Positions 27,617 to 35,499 are shown, numbered from the stretch's first letter. The stretch is DNA of 64,000 bases from Lachnospiraceae bacterium (GCA_022845955.1 AP025576.1:2046001-2110000), one strand, 5' to 3'. The notes: a model not told the origin generated them from the letters alone. Numbers and translations are program-made.

Positions 27617-28123
27617 ATTAGCGATTTATTAATTAACGAACAGATCAGAGACAGGGAGGTACGTTTAATCGGAGAGGACGGCTCTCAGATGGGCGTCATG
27701 ACGGCCAAAGAGGCCATGAAGTTAGCAGAAGAGGCGGGCCTTGATTTGGTTAAGATTGCACCTACGGCAAAACCGCCCGTGTGCAAAATTGTTGATTACG
27801 GTAAGTATAGGTATGAGCTTGCGCGCAAGGATAAAGAAGCAAAGAAAAAGCAGAGAACGATTGAAATCAAAGAGATCCGTATGTCACCGAATATCGACAC
27901 CAATGATATGAACACAAAGGTTACAGCGGCGAAGAAGTTTATTACCAAGGGAAATAAGGTAAAAGTCACCCTGCGTTTCCGTGGACGTGAAATGGCCCAT
28001 ATGCAGAAGAGCAGACATATTCTGGATGATTTTGCCGAGATGCTGGCAGATATAGCGGTAATTGAAAAGGCACCTAAGGTGGAAGGCCGTACCATGACTA
28101 TGTTTTTAACTGAAAAGCGTTAA
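27617..28123 (+). CDS. infC: Translation initiation factor IF-3
   Basis: Binds the 30S subunit and checks start-codon pairing. 168 residues, normal length, with the N-terminal domain (ISDLLINEQIRDREVRLIG), a Lys-rich linker and the C-terminal domain (KEIRMSPNIDTNDMNTK, TLRFRGREMAH). I place the start at ATT, 27617-27619: TTAGGAGGG lies 8 bp before it and the family N-terminus begins there. The first in-frame ATG (27689) would remove 24 conserved residues. Rare ATT starts are known for infC and serve autoregulation. Confidence 0.95.
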   Translation: MSDLLINEQIRDREVRLIGEDGSQMGVMTAKEAMKLAEEAGLDLVKIAPTAKPPVCKIVDYGKYRYELARKDKEAKKKQRTIEIKEIRMSPNIDTNDMNTKVTAAKKFITKGNKVKVTLRFRGREMAHMQKSRHILDDFAEMLADIAVIEKAPKVEGRTMTMFLTEKR

Positions 28124-28175
28124 TTCGTACAGTTAAAATAGATTTTCAGGATAATGAGTATAGGAGGATTTTGTT

Positions 28176-28373
28176 ATGCCCAAAATGAAGACAAGCAGAT
28201 CAGCTGCAAAACGTTTTAAAGTTACCGGAACCGGTAAATTAAAAAGATCCAAAGCTTACAAGAGCCATATCTTAACGAAGAAATCCACAAAGAGAAAAAG
28301 AAATCTCAGACAGCCGGCTATTACGGACGCAACCAATGTTAAGAATATGAAGAAGATTTTACCGTATTTATAA
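28176..28373 (+). CDS. rpmI: 50S ribosomal protein L35
   Basis: 65 residues, highly basic, beginning [20 protein letters not shown] and containing [15 protein letters not shown], typical of bL35. ATAGGAGGA lies before the ATG. It lies between infC and rplT as in most bacteria. Confidence 0.97.
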   Translation: MPKMKTSRSAAKRFKVTGTGKLKRSKAYKSHILTKKSTKRKRNLRQPAITDATNVKNMKKILPYL

Positions 28374-28396
28374 GTCGTAAGGAGGAAAATTAAGAG

Positions 28397-28753
28397 ATGG
28401 CAAGAATTAAAGGCGGCATGAATGCCAGAAGAAAACATAACAAGGTATTAAAACTTGCGAAAGGTTACAGAGGAGCCAGATCCAAACAGTACAGAGTAGC
28501 AAAACAGTCTGTTATGAGAGCTCTTACCTCTTCTTACGCAGGACGTAAAGAGAGAAAGCGTCAGTTCAGACAGCTGTGGATCGCACGTATCAATGCGGCG
28601 GCAAGAATGAATGGTTTATCCTACAGCAAATTTATGTATGGCCTGAAGCTGGCCGGTATCGATATGAACAGAAAGATGCTGGCAGAGATGGCTGTTAATG
28701 ATGCAGAAGGATTCACGACTCTTGCAGAAGTGGCAAAATCCAAAATTGCATAA
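28397..28753 (+). CDS. rplT: 50S ribosomal protein L20
   Basis: 118 residues, basic, beginning [20 protein letters not shown], with [12 protein letters not shown] and [14 protein letters not shown], typical of bL20. In Firmicutes this protein represses its own operon by binding the leader. AAGGAGGA lies upstream. Last gene of the operon; a terminator follows. Confidence 0.97.
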   Translation: MARIKGGMNARRKHNKVLKLAKGYRGARSKQYRVAKQSVMRALTSSYAGRKERKRQFRQLWIARINAAARMNGLSYSKFMYGLKLAGIDMNRKMLAEMAVNDAEGFTTLAEVAKSKIA

Positions 28754-28786
28754 GACGGAAAACCTGTTTCCGCATAAAAGTAATTG

Positions 28787-28814
28787 AGGCTCCGGGTAAA
28801 ACCGGAGTCTTTTT
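28787..28814 (+). terminator. Terminator of the infC-rpmI-rplT operon
   Basis: AGGCTCCGG pairs with CCGGAGTCT over GTAAAA and is followed by TTTTT. Confidence 0.9.
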
Positions 28815-28816
28815 GC

Positions 28817-28845
28817 TTGTGGGAAAGCCTGGCATATGCTATAAT
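28817..28845 (+). promoter_or_regulatory. Sigma-A promoter for a 39-residue microprotein
   Basis: TTGTGG, 17-bp spacer, TATAAT; starts only 2 bp after the preceding terminator. Confidence 0.65.
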
Positions 28846-28918
28846 AACAAAAGCGGACAGGCTTACAGGAAACGCCGCAGGCCTGTATCATAGGAATGGA
28901 TATGGAGGATGTCGATAG

Positions 28919-29038
28919 ATGGAAGTATTGCTTTTAATGGGCGGTATGTTATTGATTATTATTGTTGCAGTAGTTGTTGCAGCGGTTTCTTCCGTTGTTT
29001 CGGCTGTTGCGGCAAGCGAGGATGAAGAAGAATTCTGA
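28919..29038 (+). CDS. Microprotein of 39 residues, single membrane helix
   Basis: ATG at 28919, TGA at 29036-29038. The first 32 residues are almost all Leu, Ile, Val, Ala, Gly and Met (MEVLLLMGGMLLIIIVAVVV at the start), the tail is acidic (SEDEEEF). GGAGG lies 11 bp before the ATG. It has its own promoter and a perfect terminator, which supports a real transcription unit. No family recognised. An acidic-tailed membrane peptide could regulate a membrane complex or be a type I toxin; nothing in the sequence decides this. Confidence 0.6.
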   Translation: MEVLLLMGGMLLIIIVAVVVAAVSSVVSAVAASEDEEEF

Positions 29039-29053
29039 ACAGGAAAACGGTAA

Positions 29054-29086
29054 CGGGGCGGCCATTGCAGGCCGCCCCGATTTTTT
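29054..29086 (+). terminator. Terminator after the 39-residue microprotein
   Basis: CGGGGCGGCC pairs perfectly with GGCCGCCCCG over ATTGCA, then ATTTTTT. Confidence 0.93.
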
Positions 29087-29089
29087 CTT

Positions 29090-29200
29090 TCAGGAGTCTT
29101 TTCCGGTTGAAAGGGAATTTTTGTAGATAGTAATAAAAGTCAAAAGAAATTTTCCGCAAACAATTGCTATAATGGCTCCTATGAGAATGCCTGCTGTCAT
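29090..29200 (-). CDS. Microprotein of 36 residues, single membrane helix, convergent to the previous one
   Basis: On the minus strand, ATG at 29200-29198 and TGA at 29092-29090. It begins MTAGILIGAIIAIVCGKFLL, one membrane helix, and ends with a polar tail (YKNSLSTGKDS). GAAAGGAGGG lies 5 bp before the ATG, an excellent RBS, and TATAAT lies at 29250-29245 upstream, though no good -35 is seen. The hairpin at 29054-29079 may end both transcripts. No family recognised. Confidence 0.6.
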   Translation of the reverse strand: MTAGILIGAIIAIVCGKFLLTFITIYKNSLSTGKDS

Positions 29201-29383
29201 AGTAACCCTCCTTTCTTTATAACGTTTGTATATTTTATATCTGTATTATAGCACTTTTATGGGTAAAAATATGGATTCCGGGGGTTAAGATATTGTTAAG
29301 CCTTTGGCGCGGCAGGTGCAGGCGGCAGGGAGCGGGCTGTAACGAGGTATGGAAAACCCAGGTACCGTAAAAAAGAAAAAGGA

Positions 29384-29412
29384 TTGCGGCGCGGACCGGT
29401 ATTTGTTATAAT
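29384..29412 (+). promoter_or_regulatory. Sigma-A promoter for the tiny-ORF leader
   Basis: TTGCGG, 17-bp spacer, TATAAT, followed at 29429-29435 by GGAGGTG. Confidence 0.6.
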
Positions 29413-29833
29413 AAGAGTAGTTTTCAGAAGGAGGTGTGTGGATGTCGTCTGTTCGATAAAATGAGAGACAATAAAACCAGGGACTCTCGGGTTGTGAGGG
29501 TTTTTTGTTGTACTTATTTTGCGGATAGATGAATGCAGGGCGCTGTTTGGCAAAACGGCGGGCTTCTTTTGGTATGATCGCTTATAGTAAGCAGAAAACT
29601 CTACATGACAGGGGTTTCTGCTTTTTTTGTTGGGAGGAAAAGAAATGGGAAAAATAAAAGGTACCTTGCAAAAACAGGAAAAAGGAGAGAAACCAGCATG
29701 AAGAAATTACGTTTTTCCAGTGTGGTGTGTTATGCGTAGCAAAGGCTGTCGTGTAACATTTTCAAAGTTAAAAAAGAAATGATACGGGTATAGCCTTTGC
29801 TCAATCCTGAATAAAGAAAAAGGAGAGAGCATA
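29413..29833 (+). promoter_or_regulatory. 420-nt leader with several tiny ORFs before the CD3324-family gene
   Basis: After the promoter lie MSSVR-stop (29442-29459, RBS GGAGGTG), a 23-codon frame without RBS (29461-29532), a terminator (29590-29628), an 18-codon frame MGKIKGTLQKQ... (29644-29700, RBS GGGAGGA) whose TGA overlaps the ATG of a 13-codon frame MKKLRFSSVVCYA (29698-29739, RBS AAGGAGAG). A 10-bp inverted repeat AGCAAAGGCT/AGCCTTTGCT (29738-29747, 29792-29801) follows. Such layouts occur in translational attenuators, but no inducer is apparent. Confidence 0.5.
29590..29628 (+). terminator. Terminator inside the tiny-ORF leader
   Basis: AGCAGAAA pairs with TTTCTGCT over an 17-18-nt loop, then seven T residues. 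It may separate two units or act as an attenuator. Confidence 0.75.
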
Positions 29834-30112
29834 ATGAGCTATAAAAAAGCAGCCGATGTGCTGCCGGAAGAAATAATAGATCTGATACAGGATTATGTGG
29901 ACGGGGAATATCTGTATATCCCCCGTAAGGAAATAAACCGGAAGGCCTGGGGTGAGAATACCAACAGGAAGAAGGAAACACAGGTGCGAAACAGGGAAAT
30001 CTACCGCAGATACCGGGAAGGAGTGCCGGTTTCCCACCTATCGCAGGATTATTACCTTTCCCCGAAGAGCATACAGAAAATCATTGCGCGATGCAGGGAA
30101 AATTCCACATAA
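29834..30112 (+). CDS. CD3324-family helix-turn-helix-like protein
   Basis: 92 residues, basic and helical: MSYKKAADVLPEEIIDLIQD, then DGEYLYIPRKEINRKAWG, then a C-terminal helix-turn-helix-like part (YREGVPVSHLSQDYYLSPKSIQKIIARC) resembling resolvase or sigma region 4 HTH units. This matches the small CD3324 family common in Clostridia, of unknown function, presumably DNA binding. AAAAGGAGAGAGC precedes the ATG. It is monocistronic behind the leader with tiny ORFs. Confidence 0.8.
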   Translation: MSYKKAADVLPEEIIDLIQDYVDGEYLYIPRKEINRKAWGENTNRKKETQVRNREIYRRYREGVPVSHLSQDYYLSPKSIQKIIARCRENST

Positions 30113-30146
30113 AAGCAACCCGCCTAAAGGCGGCAGAAAAAAGAGT

Positions 30147-30187
30147 CAGCTCCCCTGTCCTTTATGAGAAAAGGGCAGGGGAGTTGG
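30147..30187 (-). terminator. Strong hairpin with a T tract on the minus strand
   Basis: CAGCTCCCCTGTCCTTT pairs with AAAGGGCAGGGGAGTTG. On the minus strand the hairpin is followed by CTCTTTTTT; on the plus strand no T tract follows. No minus-strand gene feeds into it, so its role is unclear; it may still act as a stem at the end of the CD3324-family mRNA. Confidence 0.55.
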
Positions 30188-30299
30188 TATTTCAGGGACG
30201 CTTTTTCCTTTCTGAAACAGGAAGCCGGTTGCGGAAGGTGCCTGGGGATATTTATAATATTCCCATACGGCAGCGGCTTTTCATGAAAGAGAGGAATGG

Positions 30300-31712
30300 A
30301 TGATGAAGAATAAAAGAAAAACGGAACCCGGTAACAAAGGGACGGATAGTGTGGGTAAAGGGATGGAAAGCGCCGGAAAGCAGGGGATTGTGGTGCGGAT
30401 CGGAAATAGGCAGGCGCTGGTTTTGACGGAGGGCCGGGAGGAGGCATGTCTGCTGGCCGGTTTCGGAGAAAACAGAAAAGAAGCGGCGGCGGTGGGGGAT
30501 CAGGTAGTAATTGAGCCGGCGGGCGGGCAGCAGTATAAGCTGGCGGAGATTAGGCCCCGCAAAACGGAGCTTTACCGGGGAAACCGCCGGCAGGGAAACG
30601 GGCGGCAGGAGAATAAAAAGACAGGAGGGGAAGAGCGCATACGAATCGCGGTAAACGGGGATTGCCTTCTTGCCGTGGTGAGCGCGGAATATCTTCTCCA
30701 TCAGGCCGGCTATCCGGAAATGGCAATTTTGGCCGCCAGACGTGCGGGTATGGGCGCGGGCCTTTTCATCAGCAAATGGGATCTTGTGAAGGAAGGAGCC
30801 GGGGATCTTCTCTTGAAAAAAATGGATCTTTACCGGAAAACAGCGGATTTTGTATTCGCAGGTTCCGCCCGGGAACCGCAGCCGGAGCTGTTTCAGGCGG
30901 TAAAAGGAAAAAGCGTGGTGGTAACAGGGGACAGAGGCTGCGGAAAAACGACACTGATTCAGGGAATGCTGGGAAAAGAGACGGATACCGGCAGGAGGAC
31001 GGCGCATTCGGCGGGAACCCATACCGTCTGTCTCCAGGCAGGGCCGGAAGGAACATGGCTGACAGATACACCGGGATTCCGGGATTTTGCACTGGCTCAT
31101 GTAACACAGGAGGAACGGGAAACTGTTTTTCCTGAAATAGCAGGGCTGGCGGCAGAATGCCGGTATGCGGACTGTACCCATACCCATGAGCAGGGCTGTC
31201 GGGTATTGGAGGCTTTGCGGGAGAAACGCATAGAGCGGGAGCGGTATGATGCATATCAGAAAATGGGAAATGGGGAAGAGACGGCCCCTGCTGCAATCAG
31301 GCGTCCCCGGGCAGATTACAGACATGAACCCTGTAGGGAGAGTTTTGTATGCCAGGTCTGCGGGAATCCTGTGGCGCCGGAGGGTGCGGGGAGTATGCAC
31401 AGGAACCATTGCCCTAACTGTCTCTGCAGTGTGCATGTGGACAACGAACCCGGGGATCGGGCGTCACTGTGCAGAGGGATCATGGATCCGGTAAGTGTAT
31501 GGGTACGTAAAAACGGAGAATGGGCCGTCATTCACAGATGCCGGCTATGCGGAGCCTTAAGCTCCAACCGGATCGCAGCTGACGATAATCCGGCTCTTCT
31601 CATGTCCATTGCGATAAAACCGTTGGCGATGCCTCCGTTTCCTCTGGACAGGCTGGAGGACGGAATCCGGGCGGCAGGCGGTTCCGGTGTGCCGGAAAAC
31701 GGTGTTTTGTAA
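30300..31712 (+). CDS. rsgA: RsgA-type ribosome biogenesis GTPase fused to an RNHCP domain
   Basis: 470 residues. Residues about 20-90 form the OB domain. A circularly permuted GTPase follows: G4-type SKWDL, then G1 GDRGCGKTT, then G3 DTPGF. The zinc element CRYADCTHTHEQGC completes RsgA, which matures 30S subunits. After about residue 330 comes a second module: ESFVCQVCGNPV, then HRNHCPNCLCSVHVD, then RCRLCG, the cysteine-rich RNHCP domain. RsgA alone is about 290-300 residues. GAGAGG precedes the start, where two ATGs lie side by side. The second module may bind RNA or metal; its role is unknown. Confidence 0.9.
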   Translation: MMKNKRKTEPGNKGTDSVGKGMESAGKQGIVVRIGNRQALVLTEGREEACLLAGFGENRKEAAAVGDQVVIEPAGGQQYKLAEIRPRKTELYRGNRRQGNGRQENKKTGGEERIRIAVNGDCLLAVVSAEYLLHQAGYPEMAILAARRAGMGAGLFISKWDLVKEGAGDLLLKKMDLYRKTADFVFAGSAREPQPELFQAVKGKSVVVTGDRGCGKTTLIQGMLGKETDTGRRTAHSAGTHTVCLQAGPEGTWLTDTPGFRDFALAHVTQEERETVFPEIAGLAAECRYADCTHTHEQGCRVLEALREKRIERERYDAYQKMGNGEETAPAAIRRPRADYRHEPCRESFVCQVCGNPVAPEGAGSMHRNHCPNCLCSVHVDNEPGDRASLCRGIMDPVSVWVRKNGEWAVIHRCRLCGALSSNRIAADDNPALLMSIAIKPLAMPPFPLDRLEDGIRAAGGSGVPENGVL

Positions 31713-31752
31713 CAAAGGGCATGAAATGGAGAGAAAAAGTGAATATCTTCTA

Positions 31753-31781
31753 TTGACAAGGGGAATACTGGAAACTATAAT
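31753..31781 (+). promoter_or_regulatory. Consensus sigma-A promoter for tRNA-Asn
   Basis: TTGACA, exact 17-bp spacer, TATAAT, 36 bp before the mature tRNA 5' end. Confidence 0.92.
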
Positions 31782-31817
31782 CATATCTAGTGGTAGAAAT
31801 AACCACCAATTTCATAT

Positions 31818-31889
31818 TCCTCGATAGCTCAATGGTAGAGCACTCGGCTGTTAACCGAGTTGTTGTAGGTTCGAGCCCTACTCGGGGAG
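31818..31889 (+). tRNA. tRNA-Asn (anticodon GTT)
   Basis: A 72-nt cloverleaf. Acceptor stem TCCTCGA with TCGGGGA (one G-T pair); D arm AGCTCAATGGTAGAGC-like; anticodon stem CTCGG/CCGAG with GTT at 31850-31852; T arm GTAGGTTCGAGCCCTAC. CCA is not encoded, so it must be added after transcription. Confidence 0.97.
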
Positions 31890-31961
31890 CTAAGGAACTG
31901 TCGCATTACGTAAGCTCAGATGCCGGGGTATCGGAAATTACGCAAGGCGGTACCTGGGATT

Positions 31962-31994
31962 AAGCGGTTTGATAGAATTCTATCAGGCCGCTTT
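31962..31994 (+). terminator. Possible terminator after tRNA-Asn
   Basis: AAGCGG and TGATAG pair with CTATCA and CCGCTT around AATT; only a weak T-rich tract follows. Confidence 0.45.
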
Positions 31995-32046
31995 ATCGGT
32001 TAACATAGAATGTCTTGCAGAAAGCAGTAAAAGGAGAGTACAGGTT

Positions 32047-33495
32047 ATGAGTAAAGTCAGCCAGCTGGAACCCCAAAACGTATTTCATTTTTTCGAAGAA
32101 ATCTGCGGAATACCCCATGGTTCAGGAAATGTGGAAAAAATCAGTGATTATCTCGTGGATTTTGCCAGGGAGAGAAAGCTCGCCTGTTTTCAGGATGAAT
32201 GGAAAAACGTGGTTATCATAAAGGAAGCCACTGCCGGTTATGAGCAGGAGGCGCCTGTGATTCTACAGGGGCATATGGATATGGTAGCGGTCAAAAATAA
32301 GGACTGTACCAGGGATATGACCCGGGAGGGCCTGGATCTGGATGTGGACGGGGATTATCTTTTTGCCAGAGGAACCAGCCTGGGCGGGGATGACGGGATC
32401 GCCGTTGCCTATGCACTGGCGCTTCTGGATGCATCAGACATAGCCCATCCCCGCCTGGAGGTGGTGATAACTGTGGATGAGGAAACCGGGATGGAGGGCG
32501 CCAATGGCATCGACCTTTCCATGTGCAGGGGACGCCGGATGCTGAACCTGGATAATGAAGAAGAAGGCGTACTGCTGACAAGCTGTGCCGGCGGAGCCAG
32601 GGTTCATGGCAGGATGCCGGTTGAACGGGAGAAAAAACAGGGATGCCGTTTCCGGATCGAAATAAGCGGCCTTACGGGAGGCCACTCCGGAGCGGAGATC
32701 GATAAAGGAAGGGCAAATGCCAACTGCCTTTTGGGGAGGCTCATCCATTTTTGCAGAAAAACAGGAGATGTAAGATTCCTTTCCGCAGAGGGAGGAAGCG
32801 CGGATAATGCTATCCCGTCCTCTTCCCGGGCGCAGCTTTTTACGGAAAACGCGCAGGCCGCAGTACTGGAAGAGGCTGTCATGAAACTGGAGGAGATCCT
32901 CCGCAGGGAATATTTTGTGACGGATCCGGGGATCGATATCCAAGTCCTGGAAAAGGAAGAAGGAGAATGGGACGTTTTCACTGAAGAAAGCACGAAGAGG
33001 GCGGAAATACTGCTCTTTCTGATGCCTAACGGAATCCAGAGCATGAGCGCCGATATCAGAGGTCTGGTACAGACCTCCCTGAATCTTGGCATTTTGAAGA
33101 CAAAGGACGGCGAACTGGAACTGGATTATTCGGTGCGCAGTTCTGTAATGAGTGAAAAGGAAATGCTCATAGATAAGGTATGTCTGCTGCTGAAATCGCA
33201 GGGAGGAAGCTGGGATATATCAGGGGACTATCCGGCGTGGGAATTCAGGCAGGATTCTCCGCTGCGCGATAAGATGGTGAAGGTATATGAGGAAATGTAC
33301 GGGAAGGCACCGCGGATCGAAGCGATCCATGCCGGCCTGGAGTGCGGGATTCTGGCCGGAAAGCTGCCGGGACTGGATTGTGTATCCATCGGACCGGATA
33401 TGAAGGATATCCATACGCCGGAGGAACGCCTGTGCATTTCATCCACGAAGAGAGTATGGGATTATGTTCTTGAGATACTGAAGAAAAAAGGGTAA
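32047..33495 (+). CDS. pepD: Aminoacyl-histidine dipeptidase (peptidase M20C)
   Basis: Cytoplasmic zinc dipeptidase (Xaa-His and broader dipeptides), 482 residues, normal length. Metal ligands visible in order: His in QGHMDMV, Asp in LGGDDGIA, catalytic Glu in DEETGMEG, Asp in NLDNEE and His in KDIHTPEE. The dimerisation domain lies between. The ATG at 32047 follows AAAAGGAGAG; an in-frame ATG at 31969 falls inside a hairpin and has no RBS. Followed by the aldolase gene 54 bp downstream, so a peptide and amino-acid salvage operon is possible. Confidence 0.95.
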   Translation: MSKVSQLEPQNVFHFFEEICGIPHGSGNVEKISDYLVDFARERKLACFQDEWKNVVIIKEATAGYEQEAPVILQGHMDMVAVKNKDCTRDMTREGLDLDVDGDYLFARGTSLGGDDGIAVAYALALLDASDIAHPRLEVVITVDEETGMEGANGIDLSMCRGRRMLNLDNEEEGVLLTSCAGGARVHGRMPVEREKKQGCRFRIEISGLTGGHSGAEIDKGRANANCLLGRLIHFCRKTGDVRFLSAEGGSADNAIPSSSRAQLFTENAQAAVLEEAVMKLEEILRREYFVTDPGIDIQVLEKEEGEWDVFTEESTKRAEILLFLMPNGIQSMSADIRGLVQTSLNLGILKTKDGELELDYSVRSSVMSEKEMLIDKVCLLLKSQGGSWDISGDYPAWEFRQDSPLRDKMVKVYEEMYGKAPRIEAIHAGLECGILAGKLPGLDCVSIGPDMKDIHTPEERLCISSTKRVWDYVLEILKKKG

Positions 33496-33549
33496 CTGTG
33501 AAGGGACGGAACCGTTACGGCAATAGAAAAATAAGGAGCTTGTATTTCA

Positions 33550-34584
33550 ATGATTTTATTTCAATGTGACTATAATGAAGGCGCCCATCCCCGGATAATG
33601 GAGCGTATGATGACTACCAACCTGGAGCAGAATCCGGGTTACGGAGAGGACTCCCACTGCAGCCGGGCTGCACAGCTCATCCGGGAAGCCTGCAGGAAGG
33701 ATACGCTTGCCGTACATTTCCTGGTAGGCGGCACCCAGGCCAATATGACAGTAATTGATGCGGCGCTGCGCTCCCATCAGGGTGTGATATCTGCGGCAAG
33801 CGGCCATATCAATGTCCATGAGACCGGGGCGGTGGAATCCCTGGGACATAAAGTCCTTGCCGTTCCCCATACGGACGGCAAGCTGACCGCCGCCCAGGTG
33901 GAAAAGCTGTGTCAGGACCATATCCATGACAGCTCCTTTGAACATACCGTGCAGCCCAAGATGGTTTATATTTCAAACCCGACGGAGTACGGAACGCTCT
34001 ATGGCAGAAAAGAGCTGGAGGAATTAAGCGGCGTATGCAGGAAATACGGATTGTACCTGTTTATGGATGGCGCCAGACTCGGCTATGGGCTGGCCTCACC
34101 GGAAAACGAACTGGATCTTCCTTTTCTGGCAGAACATTGCGATGTGTTTTACATCGGAGGAACCAAGGTGGGCGCGCTGTTCGGGGAAGCCGTGGTAATT
34201 GCCAGCGAAGAACTGAAAACAGATTTCCGCTATTTTATCAAACAAAAAGGCGGTATGCTTGCCAAGGGGAGGCTGCTCGGCATCCAGTTTGAAACTTTGT
34301 TTGAAGACGATCTGTATATGGAAATATCCCGCCATGCCATCCGTATGGCGGAAAAGCTGCGGGATGCTTTCCGGGAAAAAGGCTATCCTTTTCTTGTGGA
34401 AAACAGAACGAACCAGATTTTCCCCATTATGCCGGATTCCGTACTGGAAAAACTGGCCGGTACATATGGGTACTGCTATCAGGAGCGCGTGGATGAGACC
34501 CACAGTGCCGTCCGCTTCTGCACAAGCTGGGCCACCAGGGAAGAAAATGTAAATAGCCTCATTGAGGATTTGAAAAAATGCTGA
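33550..34584 (+). CDS. ltaE: Low-specificity L-threonine aldolase-type PLP enzyme
   Basis: Cleaves L-threonine or L-allo-threonine to glycine and acetaldehyde (beta-eliminating lyase family), cytoplasmic. 344 residues. The PLP lysine lies in YIGGTKVGALFGEAVV; the cofactor Asp lies in LFMDGARLGYGL; the N-terminal VGGTQANMTVIDAAL binds phosphate. ATAAGGAGC lies upstream. A related aromatic beta-eliminating lyase activity cannot be excluded. Confidence 0.9.
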   Translation: MILFQCDYNEGAHPRIMERMMTTNLEQNPGYGEDSHCSRAAQLIREACRKDTLAVHFLVGGTQANMTVIDAALRSHQGVISAASGHINVHETGAVESLGHKVLAVPHTDGKLTAAQVEKLCQDHIHDSSFEHTVQPKMVYISNPTEYGTLYGRKELEELSGVCRKYGLYLFMDGARLGYGLASPENELDLPFLAEHCDVFYIGGTKVGALFGEAVVIASEELKTDFRYFIKQKGGMLAKGRLLGIQFETLFEDDLYMEISRHAIRMAEKLRDAFREKGYPFLVENRTNQIFPIMPDSVLEKLAGTYGYCYQERVDETHSAVRFCTSWATREENVNSLIEDLKKC

Positions 34585-34610
34585 AAGACCGTCCTGTAGC
34601 TAGTACTTAT

Positions 34611-34644
34611 GGGGAAGGAGAAGAAACGCTCCCTCCCCTTTTTT
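34611..34644 (+). terminator. Terminator after the aldolase gene
   Basis: GGGGAAGGAG pairs with CTCCCTCCCC (one mismatch) over an 8-nt loop and is followed by six T residues. Confidence 0.85.
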
Positions 34645-34649
34645 AGGAT

Positions 34650-34889
34650 ATGGGAGAACGTCTTTGCAGGCAGCGGGTTTTTGACTGTGAAATAGAAAAC
34701 GGCAACCAAAGGCTTTCCTTAGAGAAAATACTTCTTGCATATGAAAAGATGGACCTGGATCCGACTTATCTGCTGACGGGAGAGTATGCTTACAATAAAT
34801 CGCTGGCGGAAGTTTTCAGGAACTGCCCCAAGGAAAAGGGCACATATTTGGAACAGATCCAGCTAGATCTGAAAATATTGTGTAAATGA
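34650..34889 (+). pseudogene. Remnant of an XRE-type regulator lacking most of its helix-turn-helix
   Basis: 79 codons. MGERLCRQRV resembles the first residues of XRE regulators, but the next residues FDCEIENGNQRLSLEKILLA align with the end of the HTH domain (typically IENGRRxPSLETLL). About 40 residues covering helices 1-3 are missing, an in-frame internal deletion. The rest (YEKMDLDPTYLLTGEYA) is the normal domain end. The start lies 5 bp after the previous T tract and has no clear RBS. It is probably not functional. Confidence 0.65.
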
Positions 34890-34944
34890 GCCCGTCTGAC
34901 TGAAAAGGGGAACAGGGACAGATACGAAAGAGGATATTGGGCTA

Positions 34945-35499
34945 ATGGAGAATAGCAGAGAGTTTTTCGATAAATTGTACATTACTGAGTTCACTCAGAT
35001 AGAAAAATACGTCCGTCGTATGCTTTATGACAACAATGCCGTGGAAGATATCGTGCAGGATACTTTCTTTGAAGCGTACAGAAAAAGAGAAGAACTGATG
35101 AAACATCCCAACATTCCCGGCTGGCTTCGGGTGACGGCTAAAAATAAGGTGATGAAGTGGGAAGAAAAACAGAGAAAGTATAGCCTGGATTTTGATTTTC
35201 TTTTGGATAATTCTGTGGAAGAACGGAATCCTGAAGTGGATGATTTCAGGATGGTGGAGATCTATACTGCGGTAAAAGAAATTTTATCGGAGGAAGAGCT
35301 TGAGCTTTTACGCTGTTATTATGAATATGGTTATACATCGCAGGAAATAGCAGAAAAACTGGGCATCAGTGATACCTGCTTTAAGGTACGGATTCTGAGA
35401 ATGAAGCAGAAAATCCGCGACAGCATGCTGCTGCCGTTTCTGTTTGGTGTGTGCGGGCTGATACATCAGCTGATTACATTCATAGGAGACAAGTTATGA
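34945..35499 (+). CDS. ECF-like sigma-70 family RNA polymerase sigma factor
   Basis: 184 residues. Region 2 (YITEFTQIEKYVRRMLYDNNAVEDIVQDTFFEAYRKRE) binds core polymerase and the -10; region 4 (LSEEELELLRCYYEYGYTSQEIAEKLGISDTCFKVRILRMKQKI) binds the -35. After region 4 an unusual hydrophobic tail (MLLPFLFGVCGLIHQLITFIG) extends about 25 residues. AGAGGA lies upstream. The next gene overlaps by ATGA, a translationally coupled pair with a likely membrane anti-sigma. Confidence 0.88.
   Translation: MENSREFFDKLYITEFTQIEKYVRRMLYDNNAVEDIVQDTFFEAYRKREELMKHPNIPGWLRVTAKNKVMKWEEKQRKYSLDFDFLLDNSVEERNPEVDDFRMVEIYTAVKEILSEEELELLRCYYEYGYTSQEIAEKLGISDTCFKVRILRMKQKIRDSMLLPFLFGVCGLIHQLITFIGDKL

Noticed and set aside
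29698..29801. Known riboswitch (for example c-di-GMP) in the tiny-ORF leader
   Set aside because: The 10-bp inverted repeat lacks the conserved core sequences of riboswitch classes I can recognise.
30252..31436. 394-codon minus-strand frame opposite rsgA
   Set aside because: Shadow frame rich in Cys, Pro, His and Phe with no domain; rsgA motifs are clear on the other strand.
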